Positions 46,077 to 54,061 of a DNA stretch of 61,880 bases are shown one piece after another. Positions within the stretch are counted from its first letter, which is position 1. Each line of letters opens with the position of its first letter. Made by a program: the position numbers and the translations under genes. The DNA lies in the NCBI RefSeq assembly GCF_018613315.1, contig NZ_JAGGQL010000013.1, positions 1-61,880 of the forward strand, in the 5' to 3' direction. The notes under the pieces are model-generated. The model searched no databases, was not told the DNA's origin, and saw only the letters and a program-made list of their open reading frames with translations. This DNA comes from Bacillus sp. ISL-37. Its GTDB lineage: Bacteria; Bacillota; Bacilli; Bacillales; Cytobacillaceae.

Positions 46077-46811
46077 ATGTATCAACTGTTTACAGAAATC
46101 AGTAATTTTCTGAGCGGACCATTTTTCACCCTTGTGAACCAGACTGAACAAATCCCATTATTGGCAAGCTTTCTGCTGGGTCTTGTCGGCGCTCTTGCTC
46201 CATGCCAGCTAACAGGCGATCTGGGTGCAATCACCTACTATGGCAATCGAAGTCTGCAAACGAAAGGCCAGTGGATCGAGATTATGTTTTTCATCCTGGG
46301 GAAAATACTGGTCTTTACACTGCTAGGCCTTGCAGTCTTGCTAGTAGGCCAGAGCTTCCAGCAAATTTTGCCGGGCTTCTTTTCCTGGTTCCGTAAACTG
46401 ATGGGGCCTCTTTTCATTTTGATCGGCCTGTCACTCACTGGTCTTTTCGCATTCAATTGGATCAATCGTTTCACTTCAGTTTTGCCACAATGGACAGGCA
46501 GCGGAAAAACAGGCTCTTTTTTAATGGGGGTGAGCTTTTCTATCGCTTTCTGTCCTACAATGTTCTCTTTATTTTTCTTTACTCTTATGCCGATTGTCCT
46601 GAATACATCCTACGGAGCAATTCTGCCTTCAGTTTTTGCCATTGGCACTTCCATCCCGCTGATTATCTTCGCAGCTTTCATTTCCTACATCGGTCTGAAC
46701 GGGTCATTGTTGAAAAAAAGTCGCAAGCTGGGTTCAGTGGTACAGAAATTAGCAGGATATACTTTAATTATCGTGGGAATTTTTGATACAGTGACTTATT
46801 GGGGGTCGTAA
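46077..46811 (+). CDS. CcdA/DsbD-like membrane protein
   Basis: A 244-residue protein with six hydrophobic helices. Two membrane Cys, in GALAPCQLTGDLGAITYYGNR (near 43) and SIAFCPTMFSLFF (near 159), correspond to the disulfide pair of CcdA/DsbD-type electron carriers; the PCQLTGDL variant is also seen in proteins annotated as sulfite-exporter or UreH-like. It probably moves reducing power or metal across the membrane. ATG behind GTGGAGGTACTTT. Confidence 0.75.
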   Translation: MYQLFTEISNFLSGPFFTLVNQTEQIPLLASFLLGLVGALAPCQLTGDLGAITYYGNRSLQTKGQWIEIMFFILGKILVFTLLGLAVLLVGQSFQQILPGFFSWFRKLMGPLFILIGLSLTGLFAFNWINRFTSVLPQWTGSGKTGSFLMGVSFSIAFCPTMFSLFFFTLMPIVLNTSYGAILPSVFAIGTSIPLIIFAAFISYIGLNGSLLKKSRKLGSVVQKLAGYTLIIVGIFDTVTYWGS

Positions 46812-46821
46812 ATTTGTTTCA

Positions 46822-47045
46822 CTGAAAAGTTGTCTAAATAACAGCTGTTTCTTGACAGCTTTGACCTCTTATTCTGAAAAGCTGTCACAATAACGGGCTT
46901 TTCTTGACAGCTTTGACCTCTTATTCTGAAAAGCTGTCACAATAACGGGCTTTTCTTGACAGCTTTGCCCTCTTTCTCTGAAAAGCTGTCACAATAACGA
47001 GCTTTTCTTGACAGCTTTGCCTCCTTTCTCTGAAAAGCTGTCTAA
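46822..47045. repeat. Five-unit 52-bp hairpin array (AAGCTGTC/GACAGCTT type)
   Basis: CTGAAAAGCTGTC (first copy TTGTC) starts at 46822, 46874, 46926, 46978 and 47030, exactly 52 bases apart. Each unit pairs AAAGCTGTC with GACAGCTTT around a GGGCTTTTCTT loop. It lies just after the CcdA-like gene. The rest of 46812-47203 has no supported gene. Confidence 0.92.
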
Positions 47046-47203
47046 ATCCATGCTAATTCCTAATAATTACTCAGTTGTTCCGGGAGTTTTGTTTGCTTGC
47101 AGATTTAATGTATATGACTGAGCAGTTACCTGTTCAAAAAAAGCAAGCAACCTGTGAAATGCAGTAACCATACCTTTGTCATAACCAAATAACATTCTGA
47201 TAC

Positions 47204-47234
47204 CAAAAAGCCATGGACGTCTAGTCCATGGCAA
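47204..47234 (-). terminator. Terminator of the 106-codon gene
   Basis: On the minus strand GCCATGGACTAGACGTCCATGGC is followed by TTTTTGG. Confidence 0.85.
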
Positions 47235-47240
47235 TTCGAC

Positions 47241-47561
47241 TTATGCTATATTCATATTTTCCTTATAACCAGGCTCACAGTTGATGCACACTGCTTCGTC
47301 GTAATCAACTGTGTTTACGTCCTCTGGATTGTACTCGACCCCACATAGTGGGCACTCTATCATTTCTTCTTCATCAAATTCTGCTGCTTCTGGAATGGAG
47401 TCATTGACCTTGAGCTCTCCCACCCAAACGCCGCTAATCGTAGACATTTCATTTTCAATATATTCATTCGCTGCTTCTTCTGTTTCCCATACACCATGGT
47501 CCCACAGCATTTCGTCAGCGTCACCTGAATTAATCATTAGTCCATAAACTATTTTTTTCAT
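47241..47561 (-). CDS. Small zinc-ribbon-like acidic protein
   Basis: A 106-residue protein starting MKKIVYGLMINSGDADEMLW, behind GGGGTGGCAAATC. An acidic first half (NEYIENEMST) is followed by a Cys-rich tail, CPLCGVEYNPEDV and CINCEPGY, which could bind zinc (C-x2-C and C-x2-C). The family is not recognised. Single gene. Confidence 0.65.
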   Translation of the reverse strand: MKKIVYGLMINSGDADEMLWDHGVWETEEAANEYIENEMSTISGVWVGELKVNDSIPEAAEFDEEEMIECPLCGVEYNPEDVNTVDYDEAVCINCEPGYKENMNIA

Positions 47562-47743
47562 GATTTGCCACCCCTTTTCGGATTGGGAAGTTTGTTTTAT
47601 ATACATAGCCACTATTCTAATTTTCGAAACCCCCACTATTTGGAAAATGAAACTTTCTAAGTTTATTTCCGTATATATTGTATGGATTGCTTAGAGTCGA
47701 TTTTTCAAATATAATTGAGCAATGATCGAAAAGAGGTGATGGC

Positions 47744-48031
47744 ATGCTATTGGAAATTTATGCTCAGTCTGTTGATGCAACAGCCGTTTACAGCGCTTAT
47801 TTGACTTTGCTCATCAGCATGTCGATGTCCGTCTTCTGGTTATATCGCGACGCCTCTATTATCCAATCATGTTTATTGCGAATCAGGCTGAAGCCTTCCA
47901 CTTCTGAAATAGCTTTTAACAATAAAGCTGAACTTGGGTTGAAGTTTCACCTGCAATTTCTTAAGCGAATAAAAATTAAAATTGATCCGGGTGATGAGGA
48001 CAGTCATTTTTCTCCTATAGTTAATTACTAG
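47744..48031 (+). CDS. Putative MifM-like translation-arrest leader peptide for yidC2
   Basis: A 95-residue frame with GAGGTGATGGC before ATG, ending 21 bases before yidC2. It has an N-terminal membrane segment (about 13-33, AVYSAYLTLLISMSMSVFWLY), then a basic region and an acidic end KRIKIKI-DPGDED-SHF (81-86). B. subtilis MifM, the arrest sensor before yidC2 (yqjG), is also 95 residues with an N-terminal membrane anchor and an acidic stall region near residues 85-89. The sequence itself is not conserved with MifM. Its last codons form a hairpin with the yidC2 ribosome-binding site. Confidence 0.7.
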   Translation: MLLEIYAQSVDATAVYSAYLTLLISMSMSVFWLYRDASIIQSCLLRIRLKPSTSEIAFNNKAELGLKFHLQFLKRIKIKIDPGDEDSHFSPIVNY

Positions 48032-48053
48032 ATATAATTTAGGAGGAGAAAAA
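48007..48053 (+). promoter_or_regulatory. Hairpin masking the yidC2 ribosome-binding site
   Basis: TTTTTCTCCT (48007-48016, inside the leader ORF) pairs perfectly with AGGAGAAAAA (48044-48053), covering the AGGAGGAG site and first base of the yidC2 start. A ribosome paused at the acidic codons 81-86 would cover or open the left arm and expose the site. Confidence 0.75.
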
Positions 48054-48823
48054 TGAAGAAGCTTTTCACCATGATTATTGTTCTACTTATACCAGCACTA
48101 TTAACTGGCTGCCAGGCGTTTACAAGCGAGGGGTCGTTCTTCCAGTCAACATTCATCACCCCCTTTACCTGGCTCATCAAGCTATTCGCCGGCATCACAG
48201 GAGAAAGCTACGGTCTGGCGATTATTTTGATTACAGTGCTCATCCGGCTGGTGTTAATGCCCTTAATGTTAAAACAATATAAAAACCAGCAGAACATGAA
48301 AGAAAAGATGGAAGTCCTCAAGCCTGAAATGGATGAAATCCAGAAGCAGCTGAAAGGGACTAAGGATCCAGCTGAGCAAAGAAAATTACAACAGGAAATG
48401 ATGGGCCTCTATCAGAAGCATGGAGTAAACCCCCTTTCTGTTGGCTGTCTGCCGATGCTGGTTCAGATGCCAATTTTGATGGGCCTATATTATGCGATTA
48501 GCGGTTCTGCCGAAATCGCCAGCCACTCCTTCCTCTGGTTCAACCTGGGACATTCTGATATTTGGATCACGACAGCTGCCGGGCTGATTTACTACCTGCA
48601 GTTTAAGGTCTCGATGTCCAATGTAACGGAGGAGCAGAAAAAGCAAATGAAGTTCATGGGGTTGCTGTCACCAGTTATGATTGTGATGTTTTCGTTAAAT
48701 GCCCCGTCTGCCCTTCCCCTTTACTGGACAGTTGGCGGGATGTTCTTGATTGTACAAACATTACTGGCTAGAAAGGTCTATGCCCAAAAAGAAAGTCCAA
48801 TTAGGGTTGAGAACCAAGCTTAA
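48053..48823 (+). CDS. yidC2: Membrane protein insertase YidC2 (YqjG/SpoIIIJ family)
   Basis: A 256-residue lipoprotein insertase of the YidC/OxaA family that inserts membrane proteins. Signal peptide with lipobox LTGC (17-20). Five helices follow; conserved hydrophilic-groove Arg lies in ITVLIRLVLMPLMLKQ (near 70), and the family loop NPLSVGCLPMLVQMPILMGLY is intact. Short C-terminal tail without long basic extension. The upstream leader ORF and hairpin suggest induction when the main YidC is deficient, as for B. subtilis yqjG. Confidence 0.92.
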   Translation: MKKLFTMIIVLLIPALLTGCQAFTSEGSFFQSTFITPFTWLIKLFAGITGESYGLAIILITVLIRLVLMPLMLKQYKNQQNMKEKMEVLKPEMDEIQKQLKGTKDPAEQRKLQQEMMGLYQKHGVNPLSVGCLPMLVQMPILMGLYYAISGSAEIASHSFLWFNLGHSDIWITTAAGLIYYLQFKVSMSNVTEEQKKQMKFMGLLSPVMIVMFSLNAPSALPLYWTVGGMFLIVQTLLARKVYAQKESPIRVENQA

Positions 48824-48831
48824 TGTACTAA

Positions 48832-48866
48832 TGCCTGGGGAATTGCTGCTCCCCAGGCTTTTTTAG
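48832..48866 (+). terminator. Terminator after yidC2
   Basis: Stem GCCTGGGGA/TCCCCAGGC with an ATTGCTGC loop and six T. Confidence 0.9.
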
Positions 48867-48879
48867 TGGAATTATATGG

Positions 48880-48909
48880 TTGACACGAAACTTTTCACCA
48901 AGTTATACT
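48880..48909 (+). promoter_or_regulatory. Promoter of the ABC-F resistance-type gene
   Basis: TTGACA, 18 bases, TATACT, with an AT-rich upstream. It starts a leader of about 300 bases before the ABC-F start codon. Confidence 0.8.
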
Positions 48910-48929
48910 TTGAATTAATGATATCTGAA

Positions 48930-49163
48930 GGGAATGGTAAAGAGCCGATGAAATACTAATCTTATTTTCTGCCCGATTTTTCTAATATGAAAAAACGTGT
49001 TGCCCGAAAATAGGATTAGTCTGCTCTTTTAGCCATTCCCAGTCGATTTATAACCTGATCAAAGCATGTTGCCTTTTGGCGTAACAATGCTTGTTTGGAG
49101 GCGTTTGAATCTATTGTGAGTGTATTGCAGAACCTTCCGGGTGACACCTGGGAGGTTTTTTTA
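48930..49163 (+). promoter_or_regulatory. Attenuator leader with short ORF before the ABC-F gene
   Basis: GGGAATGG-AAAGAGC (48930) pairs with GCTCTTTTAGCCATTCCC (49023). Inside are nested CTAATC..GATTAG and TATTTTC/GAAAATA pairs; a second hairpin AAGCAT..ATGCTT lies at 49063-49092, and a terminator (AACCTTCC/GGGAGGTT, then T run) ends at 49163. A five-codon ORF (MVKSR, 48934-48951) with GAAGG before it overlaps the first arm. Confidence 0.65.
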
Positions 49164-49219
49164 ATGGATAAAATACTCACCTTCATTCAATAGTTACAAA
49201 ACGAAAGGTGGAATTTTTT

Positions 49220-50941
49220 ATGACAATCATGAAAATAAGAGGTATCCAGAAGAGCTTTAATGAAAAGCAAATATTACAAAATGCGGAAATTGATATAAAA
49301 CAAGACAGCCGTATTGGACTGGTCGGCAATAATGGCGCCGGTAAGACTACATTGGCGAATATTATATATGGGAGTATCATCCCTGATAAAGGAATAATCG
49401 ACACTTTTAACAGCAGCGTGAGCATTGGCTACCTTAAACAATCCACTGAATATTCCATACATGAATTTGAGGACACCTATTTTCTTGCTGAAAACGGGCT
49501 CTTTCAGCTTTCAAGTCAGTTAGGTCTTAACAAGGATATTAATTGGGCTGATCCTGATTGGAGTAAGTTAAGCGGCGGTGAAAAGTTGAAAATTTCTCTT
49601 GCAAGTGTATGGGCAAGCAGGCCAGAACTTCTCATATTAGATGAGCCAACAAACCATCTGGACTTGCAAGGAGCAGAGTGGCTGATAGACGAATTGAAAA
49701 CTTTTAAATGCGCCGTAATCATTATTTCCCATGATCGATATTTCCTCGACCGGACCGTGGCAGAAATTATCGAAATCGAGGATGGATCAACAAAATTATT
49801 CAAAGGTAACTATTCTTCTTACCGTCAGGAAAAAGAAAGATTATATGAAATTCAGCTGCATCAATACGAAATACAGCAAAAACACAAACAACAAATTGAA
49901 CAGCAAATGGCTAATCTTAAAAACTGGTCTGAAAAAGCTCACCGTGATTCGACGAAACAAGGTTCGGCCTCTGAAAGAAGACAAATAGGATACAAGGAAT
50001 ACCATCGTATGAAAGCAAAGAAGATGGATAACCAAATAAAGTCGAAGATGAAACGGCTGAATCAGGAGCTTGAAAAGAATGAGGTTAGAGCGCCCATGGA
50101 GGAAGCCAAGGTGCGCTTCGAATTTCAGGATAGCCGAAAGAGAGGAAAACGCATATTAGAAGCTCGCGAGCTTTCAAAATTCTTTGGCAGCCGCTGTTTG
50201 TTTGAAGAGAGCCATTTTTATATGAACCACGGAGAAAGAATAGCATTGTTAGGTCCTAACGGCAGCGGTAAAACTACTCTGATTAAAATATTGCTCGGAG
50301 AAGAAACAGCTACATCAGGTGACGTTTGGGCCAGCGAAACGATAAGGATTGGTTACCTCAGCCAAGATGTATCAGACCTCCCTCTCGATAAAACGGCACT
50401 GGAATATACAGGATTTACAGACAGAGAATCAATCGGCAGGGCGAGGACGATTTTTGCCAATATTGGACTGTCAGAAGAAAAGCTTACAGTACCAATCAGC
50501 ACCCTTAGCCTTGGCGAGAGGACGAGAGTGAAGCTAGTGATGATGCTTTTGGAAGAAATCGATTTGCTGATTCTAGACGAACCTACTAACCATCTCGACT
50601 TGGCCAGCAGGGAAAGTCTCGAAAAAACCTTATTGAATTTCCAGGGTTCGGTTTTGGCTGTATCACATGATGTTTATTTTCAAGAGAAAATCAGTAATAA
50701 ACTTTTATTGATCGATAACGGAAAGATTATCAGGAAAGAATTTGGCATGAAGGAATTCAACACCAAAAAATCTTCTCCTAAAACAGGCAGCAAGGAAAAA
50801 GAAGAACAATTGATGGTCCTCCAAAATGAAATCAACGCCATCATTGGCAGACTGTCTTTCATGACCAAGGGTGAGCCTGGATATGAGCAACTCGATAAGG
50901 ATCTTACAGAGCTATTGAAAAAGAAAAGAGATCTTTCATAA
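49220..50941 (+). CDS. Antibiotic-resistance-type ABC-F ribosome protection protein (VmlR/Vga-like)
   Basis: A 573-residue protein with two intact ABC domains: Walker A GNNGAGKTT and GPNGSGKTT; signatures LSGGEKLK and LSLGERTR; Walker [13 protein letters not shown] twice. The long linker (about 180-280) with KNWSEKAHRDST and EYHRMKAKKMDNQIKSKMKR is the antibiotic-resistance domain type of Bacillus VmlR and related Vga factors, which displace drugs such as lincosamides and streptogramin A from the ribosome. Drug range is not predictable. ATG at 49220 after AAAGGTGG. Confidence 0.85.
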   Translation: MTIMKIRGIQKSFNEKQILQNAEIDIKQDSRIGLVGNNGAGKTTLANIIYGSIIPDKGIIDTFNSSVSIGYLKQSTEYSIHEFEDTYFLAENGLFQLSSQLGLNKDINWADPDWSKLSGGEKLKISLASVWASRPELLILDEPTNHLDLQGAEWLIDELKTFKCAVIIISHDRYFLDRTVAEIIEIEDGSTKLFKGNYSSYRQEKERLYEIQLHQYEIQQKHKQQIEQQMANLKNWSEKAHRDSTKQGSASERRQIGYKEYHRMKAKKMDNQIKSKMKRLNQELEKNEVRAPMEEAKVRFEFQDSRKRGKRILEARELSKFFGSRCLFEESHFYMNHGERIALLGPNGSGKTTLIKILLGEETATSGDVWASETIRIGYLSQDVSDLPLDKTALEYTGFTDRESIGRARTIFANIGLSEEKLTVPISTLSLGERTRVKLVMMLLEEIDLLILDEPTNHLDLASRESLEKTLLNFQGSVLAVSHDVYFQEKISNKLLLIDNGKIIRKEFGMKEFNTKKSSPKTGSKEKEEQLMVLQNEINAIIGRLSFMTKGEPGYEQLDKDLTELLKKKRDLS

Positions 50942-50972
50942 TCTTAGTTCATTGAAAAAAACAAAACAAAAA

Positions 50973-51016
50973 CTGCACATCAGATGTTAGATTGTGTGTC
51001 TAACATCTGGGTGCAG
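50973..51016. terminator. Terminator after the fluC pair
   Basis: CTGCACATCAGATGTTAGA pairs with TCTAACATCTGGGTGCAG; T-rich on the minus strand. It is an exceptionally long stem shared with the converging ABC-F gene. Confidence 0.9.
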
Positions 51017-51043
51017 ATCATATAAACTGGTGTTTCCCCATTC

Positions 51044-51394
51044 TTATAATAATCTTCCAATAACAAGTCCTGCGGCTGCACTTAAGATGCCGCCGACATA
51101 TGTACTTACTACATACACCAGCACAGCTTTGTTTTCTTTGCTGTTGATTAGCTTGACTATGTCAACATTCAGTGTGGAAAAAGTGGTGAATGCCCCCATA
51201 AAGCCTGTGGCAGCAAAAAGATAGAAATGACCCTGGATTCCTTGACCAACAATCCACCCAAGCAGAAAAGACCCAAGGAGGTTCACAGTAAGTGTAGCGA
51301 CAGGCAGCACCGATTGGGGCATTAACTTTTGGACACCGACCCTTGATAGAGCTCCAGCCATTCCACCTAAAGCAACCAGAACAAACCCAATCAT
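51044..51394 (-). CDS. crcB2: Fluoride channel subunit FluC/CrcB (second)
   Basis: A 116-residue membrane protein with four helices. LGGMAGALSRVGVQ at the start and GFMGAFTTFSTLNVD near residue 73 are signature CrcB motifs (the T-T-F-S channel segment). It pairs with the upstream FluC, overlapping it by four bases (ATGA), consistent with a heterodimeric fluoride exporter. Gene numbering is arbitrary. Confidence 0.9.
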   Translation of the reverse strand: MIGFVLVALGGMAGALSRVGVQKLMPQSVLPVATLTVNLLGSFLLGWIVGQGIQGHFYLFAATGFMGAFTTFSTLNVDIVKLINSKENKAVLVYVVSTYVGGILSAAAGLVIGRLL

Positions 51395-51780
51395 TTTCCC
51401 GCCTCCCTGCCAAATCCTGCGCCAAGCTTATAACCTGCCGCGGCAAGGATCAGTCCGCCAATAGCACTGATAACCGCATAGAATATTGCCATCCCTATAC
51501 TGCCGTTCTCTATCATTACCAGCGTTTCAAGGCTGAAAGCCGAAAATGTTGTGAATGATCCTGTTAGACCCGTACCAATTGTTGCCGACAGTACAGGATT
51601 CAGTTTTCTTCTTGCTATGATGCGGGCCGTGAACCACCCCAAGAACAAAGAGCCTGTGTAATTGGCAATTAATGTACCCATGGGGAATCCATTATTAAAT
51701 AATTCGCTTGTGCTAAGACTGACTAAGTACCGCAAGAGGCTGCCTAACATTCCCCCAAGCCCTACTCCTAGATATACCAA
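51391..51780 (-). CDS. crcB1: Fluoride channel subunit FluC/CrcB (first)
   Basis: A 129-residue four-helix fluoride channel protein with GVGLGGMLGSLLRYLVS near the start and GTGLTGSFTTFSAFSLET near residue 90. The pair removes toxic fluoride. The short gap to the upstream acetyltransferase gene (24 bases) leaves no room for a fluoride riboswitch, so it is probably expressed with that gene or constitutively. Confidence 0.9.
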   Translation of the reverse strand: MVYLGVGLGGMLGSLLRYLVSLSTSELFNNGFPMGTLIANYTGSLFLGWFTARIIARRKLNPVLSATIGTGLTGSFTTFSAFSLETLVMIENGSIGMAIFYAVISAIGGLILAAAGYKLGAGFGREAGK

Positions 51781-51804
51781 TGAAATAACCTTCCTTTTGC
51801 ACTG

Positions 51805-52389
51805 CTATTTTCGGTTCAATTTATCTTGTAATCCTTTTTTAATCTGCGGCCACTCTTCTTTAAGAATGCTAAAGACAACTGTGTCCCTAACATAACCGTC
51901 AGCGATCATTCGATGTTTGCGCAACACCCCTTCTCTTTGGGCACCGAGACGGGAAATAGCATTTTGCGAGCGTACATTCCTAGAATCTGTACAAAATTGC
52001 ACTCTGTTTACTTCCATTTTTTCAAAAGCATGTTGGAGCATGAGCAATTTTGTTTCTGTATTCACACTTGTTCTCCAGTAATCAGGACTGTACCATGTCC
52101 AGCCAATCTCAAGTGATTTATGCGCTTCTGAAATATCAAGGTATCTTGAGCTGCCAACTAGTTTATCAGATTTATTATCAAGAACAACAAATGGTATCTG
52201 TGTTCCTTTCTCTCTCTCAACCATTGCAGCTTCAATAACCTTTTTCATGTCTTCTTTGCATCTGACCTTCGAAGATGTAAATTCCCATATAGACTGGTTT
52301 TGCCCGGCTTCCCACAAACTATCAAGCTGACAAGTTTCCATTGGCAAAAGCTTTACAGTTTTACCTTCTAGAGTGACTTTTTTATCCAT
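51805..52389 (-). CDS. GNAT family N-acetyltransferase (RimJ/RimL-like)
   Basis: A 194-residue GCN5-related acetyltransferase. EIGWTWYSPDYWRTSVNTETKLL (near 95-117) is the acetyl-CoA binding motif region and RVQFCTDSRNVRSQNAISRLGAQREGVLR is the typical RimJ/RimL C-terminal motif. The ATG at 52389 follows GGGAG..GGGAAG; a longer frame upstream is unlikely. Substrate unknown, possibly a protein N-terminus. Confidence 0.82.
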   Translation of the reverse strand: MDKKVTLEGKTVKLLPMETCQLDSLWEAGQNQSIWEFTSSKVRCKEDMKKVIEAAMVEREKGTQIPFVVLDNKSDKLVGSSRYLDISEAHKSLEIGWTWYSPDYWRTSVNTETKLLMLQHAFEKMEVNRVQFCTDSRNVRSQNAISRLGAQREGVLRKHRMIADGYVRDTVVFSILKEEWPQIKKGLQDKLNRK

Positions 52390-52483
52390 CTTCCCAACTC
52401 CCAATTGGCTGTATATTCCTTTATCATACCACTGGGGAAGATCGTCTGGGAATTCCTTCATTCATAAAAAAGGACATCTCCAA

Positions 52484-52512
52484 ACGAAAGGCTGCCCGGT
52501 CTCCCGGACAGC
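52484..52512 (-). terminator. Terminator after the DUF6501 gene
   Basis: On the minus strand AGGCTGTCCGGG/CCGGGCAGCCT followed by TTTCGTTT. Confidence 0.8.
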
Positions 52513-52520
52513 CTGCGAAC

Positions 52521-52727
52521 TTATTTTACCTCTTCAAAATATTCCTTGTAATAGCCGCCGACCTTGCCGGTATTATCAACAATGAAATAAAATTCTTCGG
52601 TTTCGTTTTTTACTTCATATACTTTTCCAGTTGTCAGCTTGTTATTTACAATGTATTTTTTTGCATCTGTGTGAACGCACTTCAGAGTCTTAACCGTTTC
52701 ACGTTCGTGCCAGTTCGTGTGGATCAT
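52521..52727 (-). CDS. DUF6501 family small protein
   Basis: A 68-residue protein starting MIHTNWHERETVKTLKCVHTD, behind AAAGGAAGTGCAGAAG. The pattern KCVHTDAKKYIVNNKLT, EVKNETEEFYFIVDN and GGYYKEYFEEV matches the DUF6501 family of Bacillus, with a small beta-rich fold. Function unknown. The longer frame upstream has no ribosome-binding site. Confidence 0.82.
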   Translation of the reverse strand: MIHTNWHERETVKTLKCVHTDAKKYIVNNKLTTGKVYEVKNETEEFYFIVDNTGKVGGYYKEYFEEVK

Positions 52728-52796
52728 CTTCTGCACTTCCTTTATATGAGTTTCATACTCTATAGTATAAAGAAAAGATGATACAATACGCAATAG

Positions 52797-53000
52797 TTAG
52801 CTGGCATTCGCTTCCTCGCCGGCTATTTTCAAACCACGGACTTCCGATTTATCAAAAGTCATTGTTTCGCCAGTAATTACATTTTTCAAAGTTATATAAC
52901 AAACATCACAGATTACATCTTTGCGAATATATTGTAAAAAAGAAAAACGTTCATTTTTGTAAATCAGTTCATAAAAACCTGTTTTAGTAAAACCTTTCAT
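52797..53000 (-). CDS. Hypothetical protein, 67 aa
   Basis: A 67-residue protein starting MKGFTKTGFYELIYKNERF, after AGAGGGGTTAAC. A Cys-x2-Cys (DVICDVCYITLKN) lies near residue 31, followed by a beta-strand pattern ending FDKSEVRGLKIAG. Family not recognised. It is 69 bases upstream of the DUF6501 gene on the same strand, so the two may be co-transcribed. Confidence 0.6.
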   Translation of the reverse strand: MKGFTKTGFYELIYKNERFSFLQYIRKDVICDVCYITLKNVITGETMTFDKSEVRGLKIAGEEANAS

Positions 53001-53106
53001 GTTAACCCCTCTTTCCAGGATGTTTTCATCTTGGTGTTTGGCTGTGTCATTCTATACCACAATCAAGACTTGTATTAAACATCCCGGAGGTAAAGGGTAA
53101 TTTTCC

Positions 53107-53775
53107 CTACAAACTGTTAATTGGAGCAATTAGCTCCTTTCCCTCATTTTTGGCCGAATTAATTGCAGTGGAAACCGGATAAGCTTCCATTGAGTCGGCA
53201 TCGAATGGAACCAAGAGCTGTTTAAGTTTTTGAGGTTGGCCAATAGAATGGTCAAGCCATATATCAAGCTTGTCTTCAGGAAGAATCACAGGCATTCTGT
53301 CATGAATTTTTTCGGTGACCTCATTCGGACTAGTAGTGATAATTGTGCAGGAAGTAATCTCCTTCCCATCCTTATTCCAATTTTCCCAGAGCCCAGCTAA
53401 AGCAAACGGCTTTTTATTTTTCATACCGAATCGGTATGGAAGTTTTTGTTTGCCGTCTTTTTTCCATTCGTAAAATCCATCAGTCAGGATCAGGCAGCGT
53501 CTTTGTTTAAGAGCATGCTTGAAACTCGCTTTTTCATCAACTGTCTCCCCGCGAGCATTAATCATTCTATAACCGATTTTTTCATCATCCGCCCAGAAAG
53601 GAATCAATCCCCACCTCATTCTCGTCCCTATCCTGCCTTCCCCGTTATCAATCACCGTCAAAATGTCCTGTCCAGGAGCTATATTGTACCTGGCATCAAG
53701 TTCATCCGGGAAGTCGAACTGAAATTGTTCCTTCAATGAACCTATATCCTCAAATAATGAAAACCTTCCACACAT
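53107..53775 (-). CDS. SRAP domain abasic-site protein (YedK/HMCES family)
   Basis: A 222-residue protein that covalently binds abasic sites in single-stranded DNA through its N-terminal cysteine. The mature start Met-Cys (MCGRFSLF) sets the start at 53775, with TTGGAGGAAAGAAA before it; Cys2 is the nucleophile after Met removal. Further active-site motifs are ARYNIAPGQD (near 29-38), MRWGLIPFWA, INARGETV and HDRMPVIL. Bacillus YoqW is a homologue. Single gene, with repeat copy 3 upstream. Confidence 0.9.
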   Translation of the reverse strand: MCGRFSLFEDIGSLKEQFQFDFPDELDARYNIAPGQDILTVIDNGEGRIGTRMRWGLIPFWADDEKIGYRMINARGETVDEKASFKHALKQRRCLILTDGFYEWKKDGKQKLPYRFGMKNKKPFALAGLWENWNKDGKEITSCTIITTSPNEVTEKIHDRMPVILPEDKLDIWLDHSIGQPQKLKQLLVPFDADSMEAYPVSTAINSAKNEGKELIAPINSL

Positions 53776-53847
53776 TTTCTTTCCTCCAACCGATTGTTTT
53801 TTACTATAATTCCCGTCCTTTTCAGGAATTAACATCTTCTGTCAGAA

Positions 53848-54013
53848 CAAAAAGCGCAAGCGCCTTGTTAAGCCCCGACAAGCGCTGGAGGGCCGACCAG
53901 TGAAGTCGTTCTTTGACTTCATTGGGCGGACCGAAGCGACTCGAGGGGCTAGGCGCTGTAGCTAGATTAAGAATACTACATGTATTTATTCACAACTAAA
54001 TAATTTTTATAAT
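53848..54013 (+). repeat. Structured 117-bp intergenic repeat, copy 3
   Basis: Core 53848-53965 with the same arms and inner stem (CCG/CGG) as copy 1; 48 further bases resemble the sequence after copy 1, ending CACAACTAAATAATTTTTATAAT. All three full copies are on the plus strand. Confidence 0.9.
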
Positions 54014-54024
54014 TACCCAAACGA

Positions 54025-54061
54025 TAAAAAAATAAGCCAAGCTTCGTTGAGCTTGACTTAT
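54025..54061 (-). terminator. Terminator of the 89-codon membrane gene
   Basis: On the minus strand ATAAGTCAAGCTCAACGAAGCTTGGCTTAT, followed by seven T residues. Confidence 0.85.

Noticed and set aside
51781-51804. Fluoride riboswitch before the fluC pair
   Set aside because: Only 24 bases separate the pair from the preceding gene, and no fluoride aptamer blocks are seen.
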